Assembly (NCBI GenBank): GCA_948099385.1
Contig: CANUEZ040000168.1
Coordinates: forward strand, 1,489,501-1,553,500
Direction: 5' to 3'
DNA: 64,000 nt
Source of the DNA: Fasciola hepatica
Lineage: Eukaryota; Platyhelminthes; Trematoda; Plagiorchiida; Fasciolidae
A program made the position numbers and the translations under genes. The notes under the pieces were generated by a model, which did no database searches, was not told the origin of the DNA, and saw only the letters and a list, made by a program, of their open reading frames with translations. Positions within the stretch are counted from its first letter, which is position 1. Each line of letters begins with the position of its first letter. Shown one piece after another: positions 1 through 13,900 of the stretch.

Positions 1-1672
1 TGCTCTCGTTTGCCCAGCACATTTAACATATTTGTGCTTATTTACTAATAACTCTCTTTAGTATTTCATTTGCAATTTAGTTCAAGCGTTTGTAACTGAT
101 TTATTGATTCGTAACGGTAAAAGTTTTTTGATTTACAGATTGCACCTCAACCGAACTGCTCTACAGTTTCGTTCAGTTTACTACTAAGCGGACCGTTTTT
201 ATTTTCTGCGGTGTCCCGATTTTCGGAACGTTACTGCCCATCGTTCTTGGTTTCTCACCTCGATATAAGTCTTTTTCTTACTGTATATTTATGCTTATTG
301 TATTGTTTAGAACCACGAATTATCGAAAAACACGATTATTCGATTGGAATTTGCTCTGCTGCTCGTAACCGTATTCTGCCCATATCGTGCATGTAGCCAG
401 TGAGGCTAAGTTTCCGCTAAATTCACAGCCCTAGACGTCGGGATAACGCAACACTAGTTTCCAAGCCGACCACCACACCTTCGCTTCCACACCCACGTGC
501 AAATTCATTTGTTCAATCCCAATGAGTCACACAATTTTAGCCTTACTTTATGGAAGATATGGAGTGACCTTAAGTGTCATGCACCTACTAGTTTACCTTA
601 TCTGCTCGTATTGGATTCTGATTCCAAACAGATTTCGTCGCTTACGAAGTCTTTCTTCCCGATTTTGGAATCCCTGGGCATTGAGCCACCGGTATCCATG
701 AGCCGTTCTGTTATTACTTCATAAATGCCTGGGTTACTTGAAAAAGTCCAAACGTTTGGACGGAATTATCTTCCTCCCTCTATCTGTCTGATCGGCGGGA
801 TCATGTTACTTTCTTATAGTCGTGATATCCTGTGTGTTCTTCGCCACACATGTGTTTGTATTCCCTCAGACACTAAATTGTTGTGGATTTCTGGCAGGCA
901 GAAATAGGGCCAGCATTAATATATTTATTGATGAGGGAAGTCGTAATTCTGAATAGTTGATTTGCTTCAAATTTGAGAACAGTGGAGGGAAATATGTCTG
1001 AACCCAAGGCAGAAGCTGATTTTGGGGTTCGAAGAAACTTGAAGACTTCTACTGAGGGGAATGCCCCTATATCTGGGGGAAAAGAATGAAAACAGGATGG
1101 TAGGGCATCCAATGAAGGATTAATAAACGCGGCTTTCAGGATGTGGGTATCCATACCATATCTTCTGACCGGGCCCGTTATCCATATAGAAACCGAATTC
1201 CGTGCCAAGGATTTTTCTATCCGTGTTACATAAGAAGGGTGGACAGATGTTTTATTCAGCAGTCGTATCTCTTTTTTGATCAGAATGGAATGCTTTTCCA
1301 ATGAAGCCTGGTTGTGTTCTTTATTGACATGCTCTTTTGGCTTTATCAGAGATGTAGGTACTGGAGAAGTAATTCAATCGTTGTTAAAACATACAGTCTG
1401 CATAGGACAAAAAAATTAAATACTCTATTCAGTGTCTCCTGAAATATGTCTAGCGAGCAAAGAGAGTATAGAAAGAAAACCACAAAGAAATACTGGAAAT
1501 GGATCTTTGAAGAAGGTTGATGTTGGTGGGTGGCAGGATTCCAGAGGTGAAAATTATTTGTTTTATTCTGACGAGTGCACGTTTTGCCGAAAGTGAATAA
1601 ATTATGCATCTGATGATAATGAAATCGTGATCACTCTTCGAAACAAGAGCTTTCTGTTGCGGTATAATTTTG

Positions 1673-1750
1673 CTGTTCAGTAACGCTGTGTGGTCGAAAA
1701 CGTTGGTAGTTTGTCGACTTTTCGGTCACCACCAGTAGCCTTTTTCAAGA
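1673..1750 (+). repeat. Single arm of fold-back repeat family 2
   Basis: The words gttcagtaacgctgtg, cgttggtagt, cgacttttcggtcacc and the following cctttt occur in the same order and spacing as in the left arm at 6346-6422. No second arm was seen nearby. Confidence 0.5.
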
Positions 1751-2282
1751 CTACTTTTACAATTTGTAATTGAAAAACTTCAGGGGATTGGTGATGATGC
1801 TATCTAAAACAGAATTTCCTCTTGTTCGGATAGGACGGAAGTCACCAAAACTAAAAGCAAGTAAGAGATACGTAGACCCATGAATAAAATCACCGATTAT
1901 AATGGAAAAAATGTCAGATAGTATTGGAATTAGAACGGGCACAAAAGCATCAAATAACAAGTCGATGCCCCTCTCGGGGAAAAAGAAATCTATGCACAGA
2001 TTTCTGATCACAGTTCCTCGAAAATTCGAGAATTGAGGGCAACGTTTACCAACCACTCAGGTAACACCAGTACAAAAGAGAGTGAAAACAACTTCAGATT
2101 CGACAGACCACTCGGAAATGATACAAGTAACCAATCCGTAACCCGCCTTTTACTTGCATTAATTTTTGTCTTGACGAAAGCACTCAAAGTTCTCAAGGAG
2201 AATGTGTTTATTAACAACCGTGATCTCATTTAAATCATTCGGAGCGAGCATGGACGGAGAGTCCATTTTAGGGATTACATGA

Positions 2283-2600
2283 TGGTTCTTTCAAAGTTAC
2301 TACGCCGGTTAACATGGTTAACCTTCAGAACAAGGACACATGGCTCCTTGCACAAATTTTCTAAATGAGTATTATGGCATCGTGTCGAGATGACAGGACA
2401 TAATTTCCCCGGAAGCACACGACAGGTTTCGTGGTTTTTGCAGTTTATTAGGAGGTGGTTGGACAGAGGAGTGCTAGGTACGCTTACCTGATGAGTGGAG
2501 AAAACTGCAAAACCGGTCGTGCGCTTCCGGGTAAATGTTGTCCTGCCATCCACATACGGTGCGATACTACTCATTTCGAGAACAAGTTTGTCTCCAAAGC
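2283..2600. repeat. Fold-back repeat family 1, copy 1
   Basis: The left arm (about 2283-2440, inverted) and right arm (about 2480-2585) contain the same word set in opposite orientations: gcacacgac..ggtttcgtgg on the left, and ctgcaaaaccggtcgtgcgcttccggg, shown here only by its key words, on the right. Both continue into a cat..actcatttcgag end. The same modules recur near 18.7-19.2 kb and 54.7-55.1 kb. The open frames inside it are probably by-products of the repeat. Confidence 0.7.
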
Positions 2601-3989
2601 TTTCATTTAACAAAGACTCTTGGATGAAGATCACACAGGTGTTCTATTTTATCCAAGAGTTCAGAACACTGGTTGGGAAAGACCTCTTTACAAAGCGAAA
2701 CTGAATGCTAGTACCGATCAATGCGGCAACGGCCATCTCCCTTGGCATTGTGTGACTAAGGACAGCACCAGCTGTCGCACTTTCGTTCCCTAGTCCAACT
2801 TGGTCTCGACCAGCTACCACAAAAACGATTTATGGATAGCGCAGCGGAACATATTGTGTCTCTAATCCAAGTCAGTCTTGCGAGTAGCGGATTCTGAGTG
2901 ACGTGTTTGTAATAAGAATAATACCCAAGCGACACTGATCAGGTTCACAACAAAAAAATAGCGCAACCAAAGTTGGGGGCTCGGTCGATATGAATAACAC
3001 CAGACCCATCCAGTTAATTAACAGTCCGGAATCTGATGGTTATATAAAACTGCTGAAATCCTTTACGGATTATTCGAAGGGAAATTTCGAGTCAGCTGTG
3101 CCATTTTGGCCATGGTTTCTCGGATCGTCATATACATCTTTGGGAAATCATACGCATTGCTTTTGTGGAATGTGACTTGTATACCTAATGACTCGTTGAG
3201 AAAGACGCTTTGGAAAGTACCATTCACTCGATCGTCACCGTCACTAATACAAAATGACGCTTCCAAGCAGTGAAATAATCCGTCTGTCGTGCTGTGCTTC
3301 TCATTGAATGTTTAATAAATACACAAGAACGAGTATTATACATTGCGTGTTTGAAACCTGGTAACTTCTAAGTTCGCCTTTTCTGCAAATGCAAGTATAT
3401 CAGGGTCGCACTGGCATTTTATTCTCTATGAACCCCTTTTGTAGAAGTTCAGCAATGAGAATGTGCATGTAAGTAAATTGTTCAAATTTTAAAGCCACAT
3501 CATGCTTTATTGTCAAAATATAATGTGAAGATGACAGGAAACACTCTAGAATACAGTTTCATCAAAAGAAAAAAACAGTTTTCAACGTATTCCTTTCTCT
3601 TTGACCCGTCAAAACATGGTATTGCCGATAACACACGTGATCGATCGTTCGCGTAATTTGAGCAGGGACCAGCGATGGGTAACTTTTTGTGTGCACCACA
3701 ACTAGTCGAAAATCTTCTTCCGGAGTTGCAAAATGGTTCAAGCTCCACATGAGATCTATCGGTGACCACTGACCTGACTCGATGATAGCAAATATCTCAT
3801 CCCAGCTGTCGTTGCTTTCATTTGCACTCAGTCAGCAAACAGCCCCGTGCTATCATCTTTGTATCATCTGCATTACGACAAAACGTATGAGCGAATCGTG
3901 GACAAGATGAAGACGTTCCTATAAAAAAGTAGAATAAGAGGGAGCTGCATTTCAGTGACGGAATTATTTCTACCCAGTTATTTTGCAAA

Positions 3990-4225
3990 ACCCACGTGCT
4001 TTTTTGCATCCAAAATTCCAACACCGTGAGCCGGAATCGAACCGGCTGCCCTGCACTTACCTGCCGGGTAATTTACCAGGTGAGATGTCGCTGTACGACC
4101 AGTCAGCTGTGAATAAAGCAAGTGAATATTTAATGGTGCTCGAACCACTATTCCATTGAGATACCCTAGCTGTTCTGGTTTCAATCAATGAGCTAGCCTC
4201 GCCGATCACTTCGCACTGAGAAGAA
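3990..4225 (-). repeat. tRNA-derived SINE candidate
   Basis: On the minus strand a Pol III-like A box (tagctcattgattg, 4183-4195) is followed about 37 nt after its end by a B box (ggttcgagcacc, 4135-4146). A second perfect B-box-like ggttcgattcc lies at 4033-4043. The spacing fits a tRNA-like head. It does not fold as a clean tRNA by eye, so a SINE or tRNA relic is preferred over a functional tRNA. Confidence 0.55.
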
Positions 4226-6345
4226 CAGCACACTGCTGTAAGTGATCCAATGAACATCAGTGTATTTATTCTCAAGACGTAACTTTATGCATTCTGACTA
4301 CAGAAAGTAGAAATTATCTGGTTTTACTTCATGTCTCCAATGACACTGCTTTATTGGATGTTACAACTGTACACTCACGGAGTCCAAGTCGATCTTTGAG
4401 CTGTGTCTGACTTCATCGATTTCTGTCGAATGTTCTTAATTTCAGCCGCTCCCGATCAGCGCGTAATGAATCAAGTATGGATATTTTACGTACAGTGGCT
4501 TCAAAATAGGGTACACCGGTTCAGGAATTCGGGCTGAATGATAATACATCGTAGAATAGAATCAAGTGGAGGATTTCCCTGTTAAATAAAATGAATGATG
4601 AGCACAGTTTGAAAGCTTCAGTGTATAATAGTCAACGACTTATATGGAGGTGACCGCATGAGAATTATTCAGACAAAGGCAGTTAAAGTCGACTACTCAT
4701 CAACATCGTTTCGTTTGGGAAACAACCATCATTCACTGATGTTGCTGAATGGCTCCCATCTACATAAATGCGTTCACCAGGTATAATTTCCCCCATCATC
4801 TCCAGGGCATATATTAACTGTATTCCACGAGCAGCTAATCAGTCCAGCTTTTTATTTCTGAAATTCACTTAGTTTTCCAGCTCGCAGTCATTAGAAGAAA
4901 TTTTGTGAGTCCATGTCAATCTGCAAGCTCTCCCTACCCCCGTTATTCGTTTCACTAACTTCAGTCACAGTCGCGGTAATTCTATCTTCCTTGCTTTTGC
5001 TGTAAGAGCAATGAAAGTTCGCTTTGTGCTGTATTTTCCAAAATTATTCATTTTGTCTGATCCTGATAGTTATACGTTAAAGAGTCCAAATTACGTGCTA
5101 TTTTGTGAATTTTCATGATCCAACTGAGATAACTGGCTTCCGTCACTTCTCACTCAATCTATATCGGGATTCGTTTGATTTTACATTCTTCAAACCCAGA
5201 ACTTATTTTTAGCCGACGTTATTGTTTAATATATGTTTTGTATTACTGTTTTATCTGCGGCACCTTTATTCCAATCAGTGAAACCGAATTCATTTACTAC
5301 AAGTCACATGATCGAACACAGATTCACGTACACAAGAGAAGATATATCGAATCTGCAAATCGCAATCACACTCAAAGTGGTTCTACTACCAAGTCGGTGA
5401 GTTTGTGCACAGCGTTCATCTCGACCAAACATTATTCACGTTGTATGCATTCGACTCTCGGTTCATTATTTTCCGGTTAGGGAAAATAATCTCGGGTAAT
5501 ATTGTTTGATACTCATACTCAAATATAATCACTGATTACTAGCAACTAAAGTTAAATGATATGCGTAGACTTTGCTGTCAGGATGCCGTTCTTTTCTCAT
5601 GCAATCGTCACTTACTACGGTATATGATAAACGGATCTTAGCACCAGCACAGTGAGTCGGTTCTGACAGATTCACCTGGTTGCCTTGATTGAAACGTGGT
5701 TTTGTTTAACCCTTCTCTTTTGGGCAAATGACCCGAGTTTGCTTGCTGGGCCCGCTCACATTTTTTGTACGTAATATCAATGCTTTAGGTTTAGCCGATA
5801 CTTTAAATAGATGTGACTTGTTTTACGCAAATCGGAAAATGGTTTCAATCTGTTATAGCTTTTTTCTTTCTGTCTGTTTAGTGCATGAACCAATTTACAT
5901 GCCTTATTGATATTTTAAGTGGGTCCCTCCCAACAGACCAATGATAAATAAAGTAGATTTCACAAATATAGCTCCCTTTTATTCTTCGTTGGTTTGTTTG
6001 TACAATGCGCTAATTTTACAATAGGACGATAGGCCGAATAACCCTCAAACCTAATAGGAATATCATCGCATCGTCGTGTCACCTTTTGTGGCTTATGACC
6101 ATCTTGGTGATTTGAATTTCCGTTGCATCTCAGCAAAACGCTATTTTCGTTTGTTAGGTCATGTTATTCAGTCGGAAGCCCGTTCTCTCATGCCGGATGC
6201 GAAAATTGATGAGTCCAAAGCTTTAGGTATCATAGTGCTTGGATATCCCGTTGAGTGCTTTGATTGGTCATGGGAGAAAAACTTTAACGGATTATTTTGC
6301 TGGTGCGTATTGATCACTTAACGAAACAACATGAAATTTGTAATT

Positions 6346-6519
6346 GTTTATTGTTCGGTAACACAGCGTTATCGGAAAAGATGGTAGTCCTTCGACCTTT
6401 CGGTTACCGCGGGTTCCTTTCTGATTACAAACTGGTCTTCAGAAAGGTTACTCGCGGTAACCGAAACGTCAACGGACTACTATCTTTTCCGACAAAGCTG
6501 TGTTACCGAAAAATAAACA
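6346..6519. repeat. Fold-back repeat family 2 (inverted arms of about 75 nt)
   Basis: Left arm 6346-6422 and right arm 6441-6519 are imperfect reverse complements, sharing ttcggtaacacagc, tcggaaaagat, gtagtcc and tttcggttaccgcg in order. The spacer is about 18 nt. The structure matches a small non-autonomous hairpin element. A single related arm is at about 1673-1750. No coding content. Confidence 0.75.
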
Positions 6520-7974
6520 CTTGCCTACAAAATATCACGAGGCGAATCGTTTTTCGATAGGCTCCGAATGGATCTGGGATCTGATACATTAGCAGAATGG
6601 AGTACGTTTGTAGTACACAGATAATATTCTTTGGACCACCCGAAACTTTTGGCACTCAGAAGGATATCAACCAGGACAGGGTCTCCAGCTAACCTTTCGT
6701 TCGATAATTATCACAAATGGTGAGTTTCTTTATAACCAAAGGGTGTGTTTGGTTATTCGGGGACGAGTTATAAAAAAATGTCAAGTTTAGAAACTTTACC
6801 AACTCAACATACGGTAAAGTCGGACAATGAACAATAATTGGCATCACAGAAAAGAGTTGCAAGTCGTTTCTACCTGAAGGTGTCTTACGTCATTCCATCA
6901 GTCAATCTTAGCTTTCTTATTCGTGGGCCAATTCCAGTCTAAATTTTAGTCAGTTAATTCGGTGGTTAACGGGAAACAATGAGCAAGATTTCTATTGTTC
7001 TTGTGGAACATTGACAAAGGTAAGCTCCGCCGTGCAAATTCGCACATTAATCCAATCTAACTGTTTGTGGAGTGCCATTCCGGAATTCCACAGAGTGAGA
7101 ACATCGTACTGTTTTGGTTAAATTTGACTTTTTATTGTTGTGACATTCTTGGTCAAATAGATGTTTTGCTTTGGAGTATTTTGGCACAAGAAGTTCGTTT
7201 TTCATAGAAGAGATATGCGAATGCATCGATTGGTTTTACTGGATTTTCGTTACTATCAATTTTGGTTTAAATCGGAGAAGTATTCTCTTTCCCTTATTGT
7301 GAGTGGACTTGAAAACTACGGTTGGAAAAAGTTCAGTAGTCTTTAAAAAGGTCCAGTGGAAGTGGCTTCATTTTCTACTTACTTTTATAGTAAACTTCTG
7401 CCTGAAGACATATTTTGCCTTCGTCGTATTGATAATTCTCCTCCGGTTCATTTAAACTTGAGTGCGCATTTGTGTTCTGCTCTAGTGAATTTTGCAGAAC
7501 TATTGACAGAAGTAGCGGTTTAAACTTGATGATTGTGTGGGGATCATCCAGGATATACTTGATTTATATTCAGCCTGAAGAAGAGACATTTAGAGTGAAT
7601 GGTTTCGACGCTCCGTGTCCGAAGATGGAAAAAACCAAGTAACGGATTCTATTCTTGATGCTTAGACCACCTGTAAATTCCGAATACATTTCATTGTAAC
7701 AAAGGTAAAATATTCCTTTGGGAACAGTACCTAAATCTATAAACGGACTGAAATGTTATCACTGAGCTCATAATTTTTTTAAGCTTTTGGCTATAGTAGT
7801 GCAGGTTTTGAGACCACATTCTTGGTGCAGCTGCTCGTGATTCATCGAGAAAGTTTGTTTCGCTTCCCATTTCACCCAGTCCATATTTGAAGTGAGTTGC
7901 CTTTCATATTCATCCGACCATTGACATTTTAAACCGTTTTCTATCGTTCATTCCGTGACACCGTAAACCCAATC

Positions 7975-8165
7975 AATGAGAGTTCATCCCGTTGTTCCAA
8001 TTCACTCGACTAATTCCGGATTCATTTAAATGAGAGTAGGTGTAATGAGTCCGCAAAATGGAAAGCACATTGTGTGCGGGAGTTGAACTACCAAAATGGG
8101 ACCTTTTTGTCCCGTGATCATCACTTTGATTCTCAGCTGATTGATGTCCGTTTACCAATCAGATG
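7975..8165 (-). repeat. Possible tRNA-derived SINE (weak)
   Basis: The minus strand has an A-box-like tggtaaacgga (8147-8157) and a B-box-like gtagttcaactcc (8079-8091). The spacing is longer than usual, as in tRNAs with a large variable arm. The B box departs from consensus (gttcaa for gttcga). Confidence 0.35.
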
Positions 8166-10898
8166 ATATCACTAAGATAAAAGATAATCTTCCTCAGAAG
8201 TACCTACTGATTTGTTCTGGTTTAAATATTATTCTCCGGTCATTTCACGAAGAACCGTATTGTCTGGGATCAAGGTAAATATTTCTAAATTTAACTCGCT
8301 TTTACCGCTAATTTTTGGCAGTTGTTCCTCGTTGAAGATTCAATTAGGAAATCACAACTGCTATTTGCTGATGCTTTATTGTAAGGAAGTCAGAAATGAC
8401 ATATTGAAAAATGACTCTGCAGTCGCTAGTTGAGGTGTAGAAACAGAGTGTTGAGGAGGCCTACCTGATGAATAACTCTAGTAGCGAAACCTTTCGTTTA
8501 CCTCCGAAAAATGTTCTCCACCCGTCTGCATACCACCTACATGTGAGCAAACCGATATCATGATTATCTTCAATCACTGGAAAAGATAATGAATGGCCTA
8601 TGGGCAATCAAATGGGCAGATTTATGAAAACTCCACTTTTTTCTTTTGCAAGAAAAGGGTTTTTCAAATGAATATAGTTTTACTCATGTGGAAATCCTGC
8701 GTAGTCAGTACGATTGAAAAAATATGGTGTTAACTGGTTTTTCGTGAGGCAGTTTATGTAGACGGGCTGTATGGTGTATCAGAGTAATAATGTGCCAATC
8801 TTCCAAAAGAATGTTTTTATATAGTCTCCCTCAATTGGGATATTTCCATACTCTTTTGGACGGGGATCAGTAAGTGGGAAACAACTGTTCTGTAACCGGC
8901 CACTAGTTATAGGTGGAACAACCGTCTGTTTCAGAACTACCTCGTTTCATCGTAACAAAATGGACAGTTTACACGAGACCACAGGTAAACACACTGTGAG
9001 AAGCGCATTGGTCAAAAATATTTTCCATAACTGGACATTCTGATTCACTCCTTTAGCTACATACCCGATTGTTTGACTTCGTTCCATTCGGTCAGAACAA
9101 CTGCTGGCAACTGATTCGTTGATTTCCTTCCGTTTGGTCATGAACTGACCGGGCCATCGATCAAATTCACTGGTTCTGGCTTTGCCACTAATTTTTGATA
9201 GGCAACAGCGAACTGTATGCTAACGAAAGTGGGCCGCATATCGATGATTTGCCAGCCAATATCTTCACAATTACTACATGACCCGTATCACAGAATCGGT
9301 CGTATTTTCTTGCGTCAGTCAATAATTCGTTGAATGCTTCTAAATAGAATTGGCGACTCCTGTCCTTAGAGGGATAACACTTACTGTTTTAGGTAGTTAA
9401 GCACTTCGATAAGTTTAGAGATGAGTCTCCTAACAGGGAATGAGAACGTACGACTGATTATCTTTAGAATGTTCTGTTTCAAAAGTCCAGGGGATAAGTG
9501 GTACGGGAGGATAATAAAGTAAGATGGGAATAGGGTACTGATAGACGTAGGTGGACTGGACGGACAGTGGGGGGGAGGGGTTTGAAATCGATTGAATTCA
9601 CGAATATGGAAGAATAAGCGTCACGATTTGCCAACGCATAACTCCGTGTGCGTAGAGCACAGGACAATGCTCTTGATTTTTATGCTTAGGTACTTGATGC
9701 AGTGACTAAAGCACTGTTTGGAGAATTTTATTCAGCATTTACCCAAAAATTAATTAGGATTTTTTCAATGAATGGTTTCATAGTTCCTTCTGATTATTAG
9801 TCTCGCAAGAACCGTTTGAACTTTTTTCATGATTTATTTAGGTTGTCTAGGGAACTACATATGACGCGGAGTAGGATTTATTCCCCAATTGGCTTGAGTT
9901 TAAGCAAAGACGGTTCAGATGAATTGTTCCCCATTGGTGGGAATAGACATTTTAGAACAATAGATAAAACTGAGTGGCCTTTGTGAAACACAACAACTAT
10001 AGCAATAATAGTAACAATAATACTTTCTTATTTCATATGAAGGAATTTTGTGTCTTTGAGTTGCGTGCGAATAAAGATTGAGAAAACATTGAGCGGTTAA
10101 TGTTCTTGTGCAACAGATACGAATAATCGACAAAAGGTTTGATCAGTCACATCATGACTTGTGGTTGATTAACTTTTTGTGTTTTGAATGAAATCTTAGT
10201 AAAGAACTATGCCTTTCACTTCCGATTATAGGGAAAGAAAGTGCAGCACAAAAAGTACTAAAAAGAATAACTTTCAAGACGTTCCTGACTTGTAGGTCCT
10301 AGATATTGAATCAAAGCGTTTGCAACTTACATTTACCACTACCTTCATCGAAGAGCATTTTACACCGAAAACCTACCTCCCCAAGGTTACACATGCTGCG
10401 TGTTTGAACCGACGAAACTGGTTCAGACGAATGCGTGTTAGCTTCGGGGGCCTATCGTACTCATGAGCACTATCACATATCAAGAGCCGGTTATTCAGTC
10501 AACTGCCACAATCAGTCAATAGCCACGGACTGAATACCCGTAAGTGACAATTTCAAAAGTACCCACACAAAACATATCTAATCTCATTGAAAAACTAGCG
10601 GACGTCACCAGGACACCAGGCAAGAAACAAATTGTAATGCGTCGATTGGACCAACACTGTAATCCGAAACTGATGAGCAGCCCTGAGATAGATGATCTTT
10701 CTGCATTGCTGGCTTGACGAGGTACATTTAAAATAGGCTCACGCGATCCCAGACTTGGAATATTCTGAATCTTCGAAAATACAGTTGTGTCTCTGCCTTT
10801 TTGCTACACTACTACTGACCAGTTGCCAACTGGGTTTCTCACACTCCGGGACAACCATTTAGCATATGTACTCAAACTGTCCTAACATTTATTCTGTT

Positions 10899-10937
10899 TA
10901 GGTGCAACTATTTCCGAAAAAGCAGTCCTAATTCGTC
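10899..10937 (+). promoter_or_regulatory. Candidate 3' splice acceptor and short 5'UTR of gene A
   Basis: A T-rich tract ending in tag (10899-10901) sits 36 nt upstream of the ATG. It could be the acceptor of a 5'UTR intron or a spliced-leader trans-splice site; many flatworm mRNAs are trans-spliced. No TATA box or convincing core promoter was seen. Confidence 0.35.
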
Positions 10938-13900
10938 ATGCCCGATGGCCAGGATGCATCCATTCTCGTGATCGGTGCTGGCCTCGGTAGAACAGGAACG
11001 AAAAGTGTAACGGATGCACTGGAAATACTGTACAAAAAACCATGTTATCATTTGAAAGAAATAATGGAAAAGCATCTGGATCACGTAGAATTATGGTCAC
11101 GTTTGTTTGGCATGCTTGACCGGGACCCCGAATCGGAACTACCCGAGGATGTGTTGGGAAGGCTGTTTAAAAATTACTCCCTGGCCACTGACTATCCGGC
11201 ATGTTCAATCTACAAACAGCTGATGCGAATCTATCCCGAGGCAAAAGTGAGTACAACACCCATTACAAGTGATTGGCTATATTCTGAAAAATATCTTTTC
11301 TCTCAGAAAACAGTGATTTACCCATCCTAACTTCCGTTGTATTTACTCATGATTACCTCCACTAGAAAGCTTTGACCTTGATTTAGACGGTTATCAAGTT
11401 AATTTTGGAAAATATTCGGCAGATTGACCATTAAATTTGTTTAAAGGAAAAATTTATGATTACGTGCACTACAAGTGTTTGTTGCGGCCTGATGAAGCGG
11501 ATGGCGGTTTTACATGTACAGTTAACAGGCGGATTTTTCTATTGTAATCTCATGAGGAATTGAGCCAATAATTTAGAACCGATTTTGGGATGTATACGTA
11601 TTTTCATTTACTTAGTCTCAACAAATCTCAGATTCTACACTTTTGGTGAAAGAGAAAAATAGCTTCATATTATTTGAGAAAGAATAAGGTCAAAAAGTCA
11701 GCCGATTAATTGAGTTAACATTACTTGCCGTGGCAGTTCATCCGCTTCGGGTCGGAGGTTAAGTGGATCAATTGGGTTGCGTTGAACGGTGAGGACCGTT
11801 CGATTACCAAGTAGAGGAGAGTTCGTCGTGAAAAGTCCTTCTCTACTCTACGGTTATTTCATCTGTCATACGAATAGTGTTCTTTCTCGTTGCACGGGGA
11901 TATTCTTTGCAAGGTTTCTCTCGTAAAAATTTGTCTCATCTTTGTTATTTCATTCACGTTAAGACCACTTTATCTATGAACGTCTTCCAGCCTTCACATT
12001 TTCCCAGTGCTCTTTTGGTGTAGTTAGGGAGACTGCAATACACGGTCATTCAAAGGTGTTCCCCCTCGAATATCCGGCACCGCTTGACTGCTGGCACTTC
12101 TGTGCTGTTGCTACAACCACCAGTAATACTACTGCCACTACTGCTACTACTACTACTATTGCTACTACAGTGGTGAAATGTGCGTACTACTTAGCGGATA
12201 AGTAATTTGTTGATTGTTTAAAACACAAGTATGGACAGTAACGGAGCCACAATGGACGGGTGTACGGTATTCAGACTGGATGGAACAAGATAAAGGAAGG
12301 CGTAAAAACCATAAGACTCCACCCTATGATAGGATTGGGACTGTTTTTAAATGGACTGCACCTCTGTTATGCAGCTAAGCATTGTTGATGCGTGTGGCTG
12401 ATTTCGGTAAATTCGGAACGAGTAATTTTCAGTGAACAACCTATTTACCAGGCTGATCTTCTGGAATATCGCACTGCTGCTACTTCGGCTACCACCACTT
12501 TCAATACAAGCTATGGCACTGCTTGTTTGACAGGTTATGCAAATTATTACCTGATTAGTTAGCATCATTGCTCGAATACATTTATGGACCATAGAGCGAT
12601 AAGGAAAGTGGTGTTCAGAACATAGTGAAGAAACCAAGGCGTCATAACCGTGTGTTTGCATCCCTCGACCGAAACAACATCGGACTATCGTTCATTCGGT
12701 ATCATCGGTGCTAATGAACAATTCACTCGCCATCTAATCATTTTATTGTTGTCCAGAAACTTGGCTCCGACCAGACGACCTCCTGTTTGGCACAGCTTTC
12801 GGATTTTATTGCCTTGAACACTACGATCGCTAGTGTTTCCGTCAAGCCTAATGAAGGTACTACTTATACTGCTATATCACTTTACATTTTGAAACTCGGT
12901 TCTAAACCCTACTTATCTGGCTGTCATTATCATGTGATATATGAGTGCAAGAGATTAGAGAAACTGAAAGAAGGAAGCGGGATTATCATAAAGTCACTGG
13001 AGTTACGACAAACAAAACTTTTGTCGGTAATGGAAAATCCGCTCCCGTTAGTAGCATACGAATTTTCACATAAAGATATGAAATCGTACCACGTGACCAT
13101 ATTGCCGTAACTCAGGTACAATAGCAACTGTCAGATAAACGGAAGGTCGACGTTTCGGCTCCAACTATGGGCGTAGACGTCGGAATACACAAACGTCAAG
13201 TTCATTCTTCCTTATCCACATCACCACTGCTCGCCGTGCTACGCTCACATTCTAAAACGACAAAATTAGAGAGTGGTACAACGTGTGTACTAACACACCA
13301 GGAACATTAGTAAAGTCATCCCAGGATTTTCATCTCATTGTCGGATGAATTACGACGCTGCTTCTTCATCTCTCTCTCACTGCAGAACCATCGTCGAGTG
13401 AGTGCGGAGGTATTCAATCACCCATTGAAAGAAGCAATGCCAGACAACTGCAAAATTCAGTTCACATGGTCAGTCTGTAGCTGCAATGACCGTGTGTTAT
13501 TGTGATTTTGTTGAAAGCTTACAAAAGCAGAATGTGCTTCCCCATAGTTGACGAATCACTTATTAAAATTATTACCAATATACTTACCAATATAAATATG
13601 GAATATTACAGTCAGCATTCAACTCACGAATGAAAATCATAGAATCACCGCACCACTTCTTCATTTTTGTTAGGAATCATCAGCAGTGCATATCCACCAA
13701 ATACTTGTTTGTACTACAACTTGAGGTGAGCGACTAGGAGTCAAGCAACTAATCACCAGACCAAACCGGGTTGGCTCTCAACAGTTCGATAAACGTCACC
13801 AAAACATGACATACGCGCCCTTCCGTCACTGGCTTTTCGAGGGTATTTTTCCGTCATTTGCCCAGAGATTGACATCTACGACGCATCGATCAACCGGGGA

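Larger units (their letters stand above)
1..10898. other. Intergenic region upstream of gene A
   Basis: Apart from the fold-back and SINE candidates listed separately (1.7, 2.3-2.6, 4.0-4.2, 6.35-6.5, 8.0-8.2 kb), I see no supportable gene. Open frames are all under about 145 codons, lack conserved motifs and overlap on both strands. Confidence 0.6.

Noticed and set aside
4021..4060. Possible functional tRNA on the minus strand at the perfect B box
   Set aside because: No clean cloverleaf or acceptor stem could be paired by eye, and a second B box lies about 100 nt upstream, so a SINE is the better reading.
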